Part shown: positions 11,901 through 21,039 of the stretch, piece by piece
How the letters are laid out: every line of letters begins with the position of its first letter
Numbering within the stretch: the first letter of the stretch is position 1
Origin: Hofstenia miamia
Lineage: Eukaryota; Xenacoelomorpha; Acoela; Hofsteniidae
Assembly: GCA_900660155.1 (NCBI GenBank)
Contig: CABFPE010000562.1
Span: 463,191 to 527,190 of the forward strand
Length of the DNA stretch: 64,000 nt
Direction of reading: 5' to 3'
Notes under the pieces: generated by a model
What the model was told of the DNA's origin: nothing
What the model saw: the letters and a program-made list of their open reading frames with translations, nothing else
Databases searched by the model: none
Position numbers and translations under genes: made by a program

Positions 11901-13667
11901 GATTATAGTATAGTTGAAATCTAGTTTTTATTTTAATGTAACATAGAATATCAGACTTAAATTTCTCATTGAAACTAAAAGTGAGCTAGTTTACTGATAC
12001 TGATTCCCATGTGTTTCTAGGCATTAATTTTTAAAAAGTAAAAGTTTATATAAAACTCTCACACTTTGAACATTCACTACACATGTATATATGTTTAAAT
12101 CTTTCAAATTTACGCATTTATTTTATGGAACCAATAGTTGGGCCATTGATAAAGTGCAAAGTTGAAAATCCTAATGAGTTAAACTTTTCTACCGCTTATC
12201 CATCCATTAAATGAAACTTTTTCTGTTATTCCACATCATTTACCATAAGTTACTTATTTGAGATATGCGTTGTCATGCTGCTACCCAACATCACGCAATT
12301 TTGTTGGAGAAGTTCGCAAGTTCCGCCATTTTTCTCCCACATTGTGCACAGATTCAATGACGTATCGTTCAGCAGTGATGGTTTCTCCTGGCTTTTGCCA
12401 CTTCAACGGCACAGTTCCCATCACCAGTAAAAGCAAACCGAATAAGTTGTTGATCAGTACCCGGATCTCATCTTCAGTCGCCCATTTGCATAGCATTTCA
12501 TTCATTGTTGAGGAATTCATTTGGACTAGAAGAGGCGCAAGCTACACGATCATCTTTATTTTTTGTGAAAGTGTGCTAGGTATCCATACTGAGCAAAATT
12601 TTCTTAGGCTACGGTGATTGGTTAAAATCTCGTAAACTCTACCAATGGTGATGTCTAGCATCCGATAGTGTTTCTTTCAGCTGCTTCAGAATATCACTAG
12701 GTCGTTGACAGCGTTTAAATTCAATGTAGACATAAGCTTTAAATTGATAGAAAGAAAGGTCTGTTGATAATTATAATGTCGTTGCACTGTGAATAATTCT
12801 TTCTAAAAATAAGCGCGTTAATGTGTGCATACAAAATAAATATGTACCAACAATATATCGATTAAACTCCAACTAGTTTCTGATTAGTTTATCACAATTA
12901 AAAAATTAAACAAACTTGTTGACAAAACACCCACACATTCCTAAGACTTTTAAAACATGCCAAATACATGAAGTTGTAGAAAATATATAGGCCGCTTGGA
13001 CTATTGCCAACGTGTGTTTTCCATTTCAAAAGCGCTCTCTGAAAATCGTCAGAATCTCATTCTAATTGGCACAATTCTCGATAGATTTATTTTCATTTTT
13101 GATTATGAACAATAATTTTTTATTTAAAATTTACAGTTTAAACTACCCTTTAACTAAATTTAAATGCATCTAAACTGGTTATCACTGCTATGAATTGTAG
13201 TCGAGGTTCTAGTAATTTTGATTATTTTAATAGTAAAGTTATATGCATTTTTTTTCGTGCAATACTTGATTTCATACTCTTTTTGTAGGAACAGCTATTC
13301 CAGCAGCTTTTTCGTGGACAAGGTCTTGGCTCTTTAGGCGCTCTTTCTTCAAATTTCAGTCGTCAATCTGAAAGATCCAACAATGAAACTGAAGAGACAG
13401 CTACAAGTACTGCGCGCACTTCAACGTTTACTTCAGTTCCTGATGCCCCAGTCCTACAGGTAATTCATATATTTCAGTCGATGAGAGTAATTACATCACT
13501 TTACATAGGTCTCCGATTTAAATGCCATTATGTCAAATCTTGCACCTGTATCGGCTTCCTCAGAATCAAATAATCAAGCAAATTCAGCAGATTCGCCTGA
13601 AGAAAAACCAAATGAGAAGAAAGAAGAAGCAGAGAAAGATAATCAGGATAAGATGGACACAGACTGA
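8995..13667 (+). CDS. ADRM1: Proteasomal ubiquitin receptor ADRM1/Rpn13, four coding exons, short form without DEUBAD
   Basis: Rpn13 sits on the proteasome regulatory particle, binds Rpn2 and captures ubiquitin chains. Exons, all in phase 0: 8995-9312, 11745-11870, 13289-13459 and 13509-13667 (stop TGA), giving 257 residues. Every intron is GT-AG. Exon 1 encodes the Pru domain: LVEFKAGKM, then [32 protein letters not shown] and KLFFWMQ. These match the human protein closely and keep the Leu, Phe, Asp and Phe of the ubiquitin-binding loops. Exon 2 ([20 protein letters not shown]) and exon 3 (SQLFQQL-type linker, Ser/Thr-rich) follow the human order. Exon 4 starts [11 protein letters not shown], equivalent to human LSDLQSILATM, then goes straight to a charged tail ending DKMDTD. 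Human ADRM1 is 407 residues. The UCH37-binding DEUBAD domain that should follow is absent. Intron 1 is 2432 nt and carries a (TA)n run; intron 3 is only 49 nt. The start ATG gives the usual family N-terminus. Confidence 0.93.
9348..9392. repeat. (TA)n microsatellite in ADRM1 intron 1
   Basis: An interrupted TA dinucleotide run lies 35 bases downstream of the exon 1 donor. Peptide frames crossing it are repeats of Tyr-Ile and are not genes. Confidence 0.9.
9404..10412 (+). repeat. Dispersed CTTGCGCTTTGTAC motif, five copies in ADRM1 intron 1
   Basis: The 14-mer CTTGCGCTTTGTAC occurs at 9404 and 9432, at 9597 (one change) and 9627, and at 10399 (last two bases GC). The first four form two pairs spaced 28 and 30 bases apart, each pair joined by a similar CCACGCATA spacer. 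The paired, spaced arrangement is what is seen. Any binding or regulatory role is inference. Confidence 0.7.
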
Positions 13668-14054
13668 GTGGAAAATATCTATTTTATTATATTTCATATT
13701 GTACCTAGAAAAGTTTGGCAAATATTGATGTTATTTGATAAACACATGCTGTATATCAGTAGTTTTATAATAATGAATTTTAGAATCTTTCTCATTTTAT
13801 ATCCATTTGGATGAAGATTCTTAAGTCAAGGTTGCTTGAATATCATTTCTTTGCAAGTGCTTAGCAATAGAAATTTGACGTTGCCAGTGTTATCAGTCCA
13901 CATATCCAAATCAGTTGTATTAAAAATTCTCTGTCACAAACTTGTTTTCAGGTATAATCTGTAATTGTGATTTTGGGCGGCCTATGTTACAGTAAAAATT
14001 ATTAATGAAATTTTTTATGTCCCATTATTAAAATTTTCAGTTTTTTAATTTCAG

Positions 14055-14593
14055 CTGCAGATGAGCAGTGGAAGGTTATGGGTACCTCAGTCCAAAACAA
14101 GAACTTTTTTGAAGCTTCATCATTTCAATACGTATGTGCAACGAGATTCTTTGCAGCAATTGCTGCAAACTATCTTAACCAAAGTATTTCAACCAAATTT
14201 AAATGACGTATTAAATGTACGTATTAATAATTATGCATTTAATATGTAAGAATTATTTTTGTTTACGCTTTAGCCAATTCCTTCAATATTTACTTTTGCA
14301 AATAAATAATATATCGCACCGGCATCTTAAATAAATGCGCACCTGTATTTACACATTTGAGGTTGATAAGATACTGATAGATTATCATTTTAATATACTT
14401 CATTTAATATACGAGCCATTTACAGGAAAAGCCATTTGGAAAAACAGCGAAGGCAATTTTACGTCGCACTCTCAACGTAATTTCTAGTTTTCAAAAAAAT
14501 GAATTTAATCTTTTGGCTTTTGCAAATGTTGAATTTTTACTCATCTTATTAACTCAAGTTTCGCGAAATTCTTCTGCTAACTTTTGGTTTTAG
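14055..14593 (+). CDS. Two exon-like frames of unknown identity downstream of ADRM1
   Basis: Exon A, 14055-14216, sits between TTTAATTTCAG and a GTACGT donor. It is open for 54 codons and contains MSSGRLWVPQSKTRTFLK and DSLQQLLQTILTKVFQ. Exon B, 14426-14593, follows a TTTACAG acceptor, is open for 55 codons to TAG, and contains EKPFGKTAKAILRRTLNVIS and LLAFANVEFLLILLTQVS. Both are phase 0, so they join in frame as splicing would require. The predicted segments are helical with Leu-rich stretches. I do not recognise the protein, and it does not resemble the missing DEUBAD domain. It could be the start of a separate gene on the same strand running into the gap at 15748, or chance open frames. 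Confidence 0.35.
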
Positions 14594-15082
14594 TTCAGCT
14601 TTTGGCGCTAAGTCTTATTTGTTTACTTGTTTACTTAATCCTCTCAGTAGTATTAAACTAAATATTTGCGTTTGTTACAATTGTTCAGTTGGTTTGCAAT
14701 GCCAGAAACAGGTAACTTGTTTTCTATTACTAATGGGTTTTGTTCAAATACTTGGCATTAGCGTATATGCAACAACATTATATACGTGACACTAAGAAAC
14801 ATAATTTGACTTTCGTCGCTGTTTTGTTATCGCTAACTGCAGTAAGATTTTTTCTTTTAGTTTGGCCAACACTAATTGTTTACTAATAAGTCATAGACGT
14901 TTATATGGCTTTGATTTTTTTATAAAAAATTTAATTTCTGCATAGCAGAAACTTAAGTATACATATTGCAGCAGTGGAATTTACAGTGCTATAAAGTATA
15001 TATATATATATATATATATATATAATGTATGTATATATATATGTATTTATATATATATATATATATTTGTGTATTTATAATG

Positions 15083-15126
<44 letters not shown>
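14594..15126. repeat. No gene seen; long (TA)n runs at 14997-15127
   Basis: AT-rich DNA leading into TA/TG-rich microsatellite sequence from about 14997 to 15127. The only frames are Tyr-Ile repeats produced by the microsatellite. Confidence 0.7.
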
Positions 15127-15129
<3 letters not shown>

Positions 15130-15730
15130 GCCGTTTGTACCATACTAATGGTGAAACTTCATTACAAACGACGAATTCTGAAAAAAATGACTGTTACAAA
15201 CGATGAATCGCCTTTTTGGGGTTTAAAATTGAGGAGAATGCAAAATTTTCTAAATTTTTTAGTTAGTGTATCTCAGTACCCTCTCAACAATATATCCTAC
15301 TGGATTAATGGGTCTAAAAATGTAAAATGAAAAAAATTTTTTTTGCTGGTTTTAACAGATATTTGTCGTTTGTAATATCTCAGCGAAAATGCTTGGATCG
15401 ACTTCGCATCTATTTCATTAGCTTCCAAATTTAAAACTACATCTACCAAATTTCTTTAAAGATTTATAGGATATGGTATAATACCTTTGATTACTATGTA
15501 CTTAACAATATTATATGGTTATTGAAGTTCAGGACTTTCGAGTTTGGCTCTAATAAATGGAAGAAGCAATACTGTAATGCATATGATTAAGAAACTGTTA
15601 AAATTGCAACATCATTAATATAAAAAAAATTTTTGGTTGCAAACGGCGAATATTGTTATAAACGGCGTATATATGAGAGAATGATTATAAATGACGAATA
15701 TAAATGCGGCATTGATTACAAATGACATAT
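15127..15730. repeat. Cluster of eight degenerate ATTACAAACGACGAAT motifs
   Basis: A 16-base motif close to ATTACAAACGACGAAT recurs at 15127 (inverted), 15161, 15193, 15361 (inverted), 15636, 15655, 15684 and 15715. Most copies differ by one to three bases, often CG/TG or C/T changes. The cluster lies between two (TA)n runs and is cut by the assembly gap. It resembles the shorter intron motif (GTACAAAGCGCAAG in reverse) on the other side of the ADRM1 coding region. No known element type is recognised. Confidence 0.65.
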
Positions 15731-15747
15731 ATATATATATATATATA

Positions 15748-16747
15748 NNNNNNNNNNNNNNNNNNNNNNNNNNNNNNNNNNNNNNNNNNNNNNNNNNNNN
15801 NNNNNNNNNNNNNNNNNNNNNNNNNNNNNNNNNNNNNNNNNNNNNNNNNNNNNNNNNNNNNNNNNNNNNNNNNNNNNNNNNNNNNNNNNNNNNNNNNNNN
15901 NNNNNNNNNNNNNNNNNNNNNNNNNNNNNNNNNNNNNNNNNNNNNNNNNNNNNNNNNNNNNNNNNNNNNNNNNNNNNNNNNNNNNNNNNNNNNNNNNNNN
16001 NNNNNNNNNNNNNNNNNNNNNNNNNNNNNNNNNNNNNNNNNNNNNNNNNNNNNNNNNNNNNNNNNNNNNNNNNNNNNNNNNNNNNNNNNNNNNNNNNNNN
16101 NNNNNNNNNNNNNNNNNNNNNNNNNNNNNNNNNNNNNNNNNNNNNNNNNNNNNNNNNNNNNNNNNNNNNNNNNNNNNNNNNNNNNNNNNNNNNNNNNNNN
16201 NNNNNNNNNNNNNNNNNNNNNNNNNNNNNNNNNNNNNNNNNNNNNNNNNNNNNNNNNNNNNNNNNNNNNNNNNNNNNNNNNNNNNNNNNNNNNNNNNNNN
16301 NNNNNNNNNNNNNNNNNNNNNNNNNNNNNNNNNNNNNNNNNNNNNNNNNNNNNNNNNNNNNNNNNNNNNNNNNNNNNNNNNNNNNNNNNNNNNNNNNNNN
16401 NNNNNNNNNNNNNNNNNNNNNNNNNNNNNNNNNNNNNNNNNNNNNNNNNNNNNNNNNNNNNNNNNNNNNNNNNNNNNNNNNNNNNNNNNNNNNNNNNNNN
16501 NNNNNNNNNNNNNNNNNNNNNNNNNNNNNNNNNNNNNNNNNNNNNNNNNNNNNNNNNNNNNNNNNNNNNNNNNNNNNNNNNNNNNNNNNNNNNNNNNNNN
16601 NNNNNNNNNNNNNNNNNNNNNNNNNNNNNNNNNNNNNNNNNNNNNNNNNNNNNNNNNNNNNNNNNNNNNNNNNNNNNNNNNNNNNNNNNNNNNNNNNNNN
16701 NNNNNNNNNNNNNNNNNNNNNNNNNNNNNNNNNNNNNNNNNNNNNNN
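15748..16747. other. Assembly gap (1000 N)
   Basis: A run of exactly 1000 N, probably a placeholder of unknown true size. It is preceded by a (TA)n run and followed by integrase coding sequence. Frames predicted across it have no meaning. Confidence 0.98.
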
Positions 16748-17980
16748 ATTATCAACAAATGTGAGAAATGTCTACTTAACAATATCCACCACTTTCCTCA
16801 GCAATGAGCTGAATTGGAATCACAATCGGCAGAAAGTCCAAATGAGCTAGTACATGTTGAGTTAGAGCAACTGTCAAAAGATGACGAAGGCTTTCAGTAC
16901 TTACTTGTGATGGTGGACCACTTCACCAAGTTTGCCCGTATAATTCCTTTAAGCAGCACAACCGCTGAGGTGGTAGCTGAAAAAATCCTTAAAGAGTGGA
17001 TTCTCAAATACGGGCCAATGCGCAAATTAGTTTCAGACAGAGGGCCACAGTTTGAAAGTAACCTTTTACGCGCTTTAATGAATGAATTGGAAGTAGTTCA
17101 CGAGTTAACAACAGCCTACCATCACCAGGCAAATGGTTTAGTAGAGAGATTGAATCGAACTCTCATTAAATTGATCCGGGTAGCATTGTCCCAAGCTGCA
17201 GGGAAACAATGGCGACGAATTGTGGAAAGCGTTGAATATTTTTATAATACATCAGTTCATACAACGACTGGTATTAGCCCCTTCAAAGCCATGTTTGGCA
17301 GGGAAGCCGCTACTTCATTAGCGATGATGTTTCCAAAATATGCTGAAACCAATGTGGACAGTTATGTAAATAGATTGATCACCAATATGCATCAAATTCA
17401 CTTAACAATTTGTCATAACACCAACCAATCTAGCATCTGGCAAAAGAAAACTTTTAATAAAAAACTGTATGGTGAGCCTCATAAGTGTGGTGATAAAGTT
17501 TTTGCCTATTTACCCCGCATTACAACCAATAGTCACCAAGTATGGAAGCTCGCAAATGATTGGCAAGGCCCATTTACAATCGAAAAAGTGCTTGATCACA
17601 ATACATATACTTTAAACAACCATAAAACAGTGCACTTTCAAAGGCTTAAAAGAGCTATAAAAGATATAGAACATGTAATTATAGATGATAATAACGAGTT
17701 TACATTAGTAGACAACAGTGTTGATGTATATGAAAAATATGAAAATTTAACTAGCTTTTCTGAGGATGAATTTTCCGACACCAAATATCACTGTGATAAC
17801 ATTAATACTGAGAATTTAGAATCACGTATGCTCCCCTCTAGAAGGGCGAGAACTACTTATGATCCCAACATTTGGGATTTAAATCTTATAACTACATTTA
17901 GAAATGAAACCCATAAATTGCAAAAGAGAGTTGCCAGCTCCACCTGTCCGCCGCCAAGTACAAAGGAGGATGGAAGGTAG
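16748..17980 (+). pseudogene. Ty3/gypsy integrase of family-1 element (fossil)
   Basis: After the gap the sequence enters the end of the zinc-binding region (CEKCLLNN). It then runs through the catalytic core: QYLLVMVDHFTKFARIIPLS, SDRGPQFESNL, AYHHQANGLVERLNRTL and TTGISPFKAMFGREA. The C-terminal part has W-GPFTI, TYTL and VHFQRLKRA, the GPY/F-like module of many Ty3 integrases. It inserts element DNA into the host chromosome. A closely similar but older copy lies at 27970-30200. Its position just upstream of further coding sequence and the 3' LTR is normal for this family. Confidence 0.88.
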
Positions 17981-18885
17981 CCAACTTGGATGACATGCCT
18001 CACCTAGGCGTGGGAGACACGTTTCTCCGCTTGCTGAGGCTCACACAAGAAAAAGAGGACGTCAGGAAGGTGCTGAGCAGATCCTGATTCCATGTGGGCG
18101 ACACGTTGCTCCACAACTCAGAGAGCCGACAGCAGTTACCATGACGCCCTCCACATCTCGCCCCTACATGGAGAGACACGTTTCTCCACGTGCGCGAGAG
18201 GAGCTGGCAACCCCCACTTTAAAAACTTTTGATTTAAGAGTACCTTTTAGAACTTTACAACTTGTAAACACCCCCCACATGAGCGACTTGATAGCCCCTT
18301 CGAACTCTTCCACAGCTACTTCCACCATAAGGTCACAGAAGACAGAAGAGAGAAGATGAAAACTATTGAAAGTCGGCGATGAAACATTACATCCATACTA
18401 TATTGCAACTAGGAAAGCCATAGCCATTATCAGTGATAATATATCAGAGGAGAGTAAAGATCAACTCCGCTGTACCTACAAAGGACACAACATGACTTGC
18501 TCTATCGATGTCATTCCTTTCGTCATAGATGCCTCCCGTCACCCTAAAATTAACACAATTAGTGGTTATGATTCCAGGATGATGGAAACTTTGAGTCGCT
18601 TTTATTGGCGCAAGAAGGTGCACAAGTTTTTTGATGACGACTTGAACATATACAACTTATGCCAGTTTTTGAATAGTGGCAAAACAATTGACAGTTTCAA
18701 GTGCGTCAATATTGATTTTCAGAATCTTTTGTTCACCTACTTCCCATGATTCTACATGGCACATTATACTGAGGTCCAAATGTGGGACGGTGATTTAGCT
18801 ATGAAGATGATAGTGGCCACTCAAAACATAGTGTCTGGGCCAGCCCTTCAACTGGTAGCCGAAATTAATTTGAGCAAGGGGGGTG
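17981..18885 (+). pseudogene. Post-integrase coding remnant and polypurine tract of family-1 element
   Basis: This is sequence between integrase and the 3' LTR. It contains three copies of a GGGAGACACGTTTCTCC-like motif (18012, 18096, 18171) that also occurs in the LTR. A frame at 18366-18749 contains HPYYIATRKAIAIISDN and DSRMMETLSRFYWRKK; I do not recognise a family for it. The purine-rich AGCAAGGGGGGTG immediately before the LTR at 18886 fits a polypurine tract. Confidence 0.6.
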
Positions 18886-19802
18886 TGTAGAGTCACTCAG
18901 GGACTTTTGTTGATTTTATTCTTTAAAATTTATTTTGTATTTCTACGTCACTCTGACGTCAGTATTTATTTTCGATCTCAGGTTGCTATTGCTAATTTGA
19001 CGTCCCCTTGATGGTGCTTATTTTTGCTCAAATTTAATTTTGCGAGGGGAAAGAATTTGATCCTGTTAAACTACGTTGACATCTGATTATTGTAAACAAA
19101 AGCAGGTAATCATGAAACATTTGTATAAAACCTGAGGAAACTGTAGCAATAGTTCAATAGAATTTATCTACTCTCAACTGCCGTATTTACCATTGTACCT
19201 TTTTATTTAATTATTATCTTTATGAAACTTAGCGCTTAAGATCGGCAACAATTCGGGAGTGCTTTCATTAGCACAGGGCGACACGTTGCTTCTGGGGGTC
19301 TGTTGATTACCCAGTCCAAATTGTGGACTCATTAAGTTATGTATAAGGAAATAATAAATCTCTCTTTTGTAATTCAACATGTACATGCACTTATAAAACC
19401 TAACACTGTGATGATACCATGCCGTGGTCTAGCACAAATATCTGGCAATTACAGATTATTTAATAGTAAGCTGAGAGATAACAATGAAAATGAGAGTTTG
19501 TGTTTTCTGAATTGAGATAGAAATTAAGCAAGTGAGACAAATAGGGTAGCACCAGTCAATAGGTTAAGCACTTTACTTCTGGAGGTTCCACTTTGGCTGG
19601 AAGCCATAGGAATTGGTCATCTTGGTTCTTACCTAGTAGTAGTTCTGTTACTTGGATGAATTACCAATGGTACATCTATATGTTATAAATTCTGTGATAT
19701 TCCTTTTTCTGGAATCATGGCTGTTATGTAAATGCTATTCAAACCTTCTGCGGAGTCAATTAAGTTTCTAGTTAAGTTTCCCTACTAGCCAATGATTCTA
19801 CA
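18886..19802 (+). repeat. 3' LTR of family-1 element
   Basis: It starts TGTAGAGTCACTCAGGG and ends AATGATTCTACA, and matches 4745-5672. It is followed by ATAT (19803-19806), the second half of the target duplication. Confidence 0.9.
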
Positions 19803-20420
19803 ATATAGGGCATAATTACTTTGCATTCACATTTGCCAATGGCATAGTATGTTTGCAAGTTGTTAATTATTGAGTGCATGTACAAACAGATCAAATAAAA
19901 GATGTTATTCCCTACACATAATCATAGCCTAAAGTGACCACAATTCAGGCTGTAACCATTAAGGAGCTATTTTTTGCCCCAGACCCAGTGCAGTTTCCTC
20001 CCAAATTGTCACAGGATCTTAAGCAATAGTTATCATTACTGAATCTTTAATGATGAATCTAAAAGGGGTTAATAGATAATTAATTGAAAAGATCAAATGC
20101 AGAAGAAGGAAGCCAAATTTATTGTGTGCTTCACTACAGTAAACTCAGATATTTATTACAAAAAATCTGTAACTTATTACCTGGATATTTTTTATGCTTT
20201 CAAAACACAATTTCCCTCACAAAGTTAAAAATGAGCATTCACACATAATTCAAATGAAGGGGACAAATACTAACACTATCAAATAACTACACTTGAAAAT
20301 TCAAATAATTGATTTAAAGGAAATTGATATAAATAGGAAATCAGGACATCAAAAAGACGCAACACTATTTCAGAGTGCAGAAATAATAAGATCGAAAAAT
20401 AGGCCCTGAGTGACTCTACA
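19803..20420 (-). repeat. LTR family 2, minus strand, 5' part (split copy)
   Basis: This is the reverse complement of the first two thirds of the LTR at 26196-27174, ending at GAGTGACTCTACA. With 4409-4744 it makes one LTR of about 950 bp (the intact copy is 979 bp), divided by the family-1 insertion. The last part is included in the tandem duplication that follows, so the original outer edge could be 20420 or 20639. Confidence 0.85.
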
Positions 20421-20720
20421 GTAATAATGGATGTTGTTCACTGAACAAAATTAGAAATAGAAATGCTGTCCATCTCCCATTAACTGTAGATGAATAGATT
20501 TATAACTACACTTGAAAATTCAAATAATTGATTTAAAGGAAATTGATATAAATAGGAAATCAGGACATCAAAAAGACGCAACACTATTTCAGAGTGCAGA
20601 AATAATAAGATCGAAAAATAGGCCCTGAGTGACTCTACAGTAATAATGGATGTTGTTCACTGAACAAAATTAGAAATAGAAATGCTGTCCATCTCCCATT
20701 AACTGTAGATGAATAGATTA
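20283..20720. repeat. Tandem duplication of 219 bp across an LTR2 edge
   Basis: 20283-20501 and 20502-20720 appear identical by eye. Each unit contains the terminal 138 bases of LTR2 and 81 bases of flank. Such exact identity means either a very recent duplication or an unmerged assembly overlap. Unlike other duplicated joints in this window it has no N between the copies. Confidence 0.9.
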
Positions 20721-21039
20721 CTCCTGAAGACTGCAAAGATCTGCATGGAGCATTTTTTTGAATTTATGATGATGTTGTGGATGGATAGTGATTAATTATT
20801 TTGGCATCATCATTTATGGTTAAATATTTCTTGAATTTGTAGTTGGTAGCAGGAGATGGTACTTTTAAAAAGTTGCCATCTAATTCAAGCAGCTGTATTC
20901 CCTTAATTTTTTTATAGCAATAGACTAATTTCTGCAGTATATGCCTTATGTCAAAAAAGTCCAATTCTATGTATGTTGCAATTTTTACAGCATTGCCAAA
21001 TTACGCAAATTCTATGCACATTTATAATAATTCAGGTAG
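20721..21039. other. No gene seen between tandem duplication and MULE
   Basis: AT-rich sequence. A short minus-strand frame here has no family resemblance. It may be part of the MULE, but no motif shows that. Confidence 0.3.

Larger units (their letters stand above)
4745..19802 (+). mobile_element. Ty3/gypsy-like LTR element, family 1 (broken), interval between its outer LTR ends
   Basis: Two near-identical LTRs of about 920 bp (4745-5672 and 18886-19802) begin TGTAG and end CTACA. They flank gag-like frames at the left and integrase at the right. The 4-bp target duplication ATAT sits at 4741-4744 and 19803-19806, and the flanking LTR2 sequence reads continuously once the interval is removed. 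The LTRs differ at roughly 30 positions by eye, about 3%, plus a short indel. Many differences are CpG transitions, which suggests a moderately young insertion. The interval is far longer than a normal element because it includes a 1000-N gap and about 9 kb of host-like DNA with the ADRM1 gene. Protease, reverse transcriptase and RNase H are not visible. The copy is broken. Confidence 0.85.

Noticed and set aside
14055-14593. Downstream exons as the missing DEUBAD of ADRM1
   Set aside because: Compared with the remembered DEUBAD sequence (LTPEIM, LLPYLPEGE, SPQFQQAL and similar words) there is no match, and exon 4 already ends with the family's acidic tail.
15685-16807. Long frames spanning 15.7-16.8 kb
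   Set aside because: They consist almost wholly of N with Tyr-Ile microsatellite ends; only the integrase sequence after the gap is real.
4745-19802. ADRM1 as a retrotransduced cDNA carried by the LTR element
   Set aside because: The gene retains three introns in the sense orientation of the element, so it did not pass through spliced RNA.
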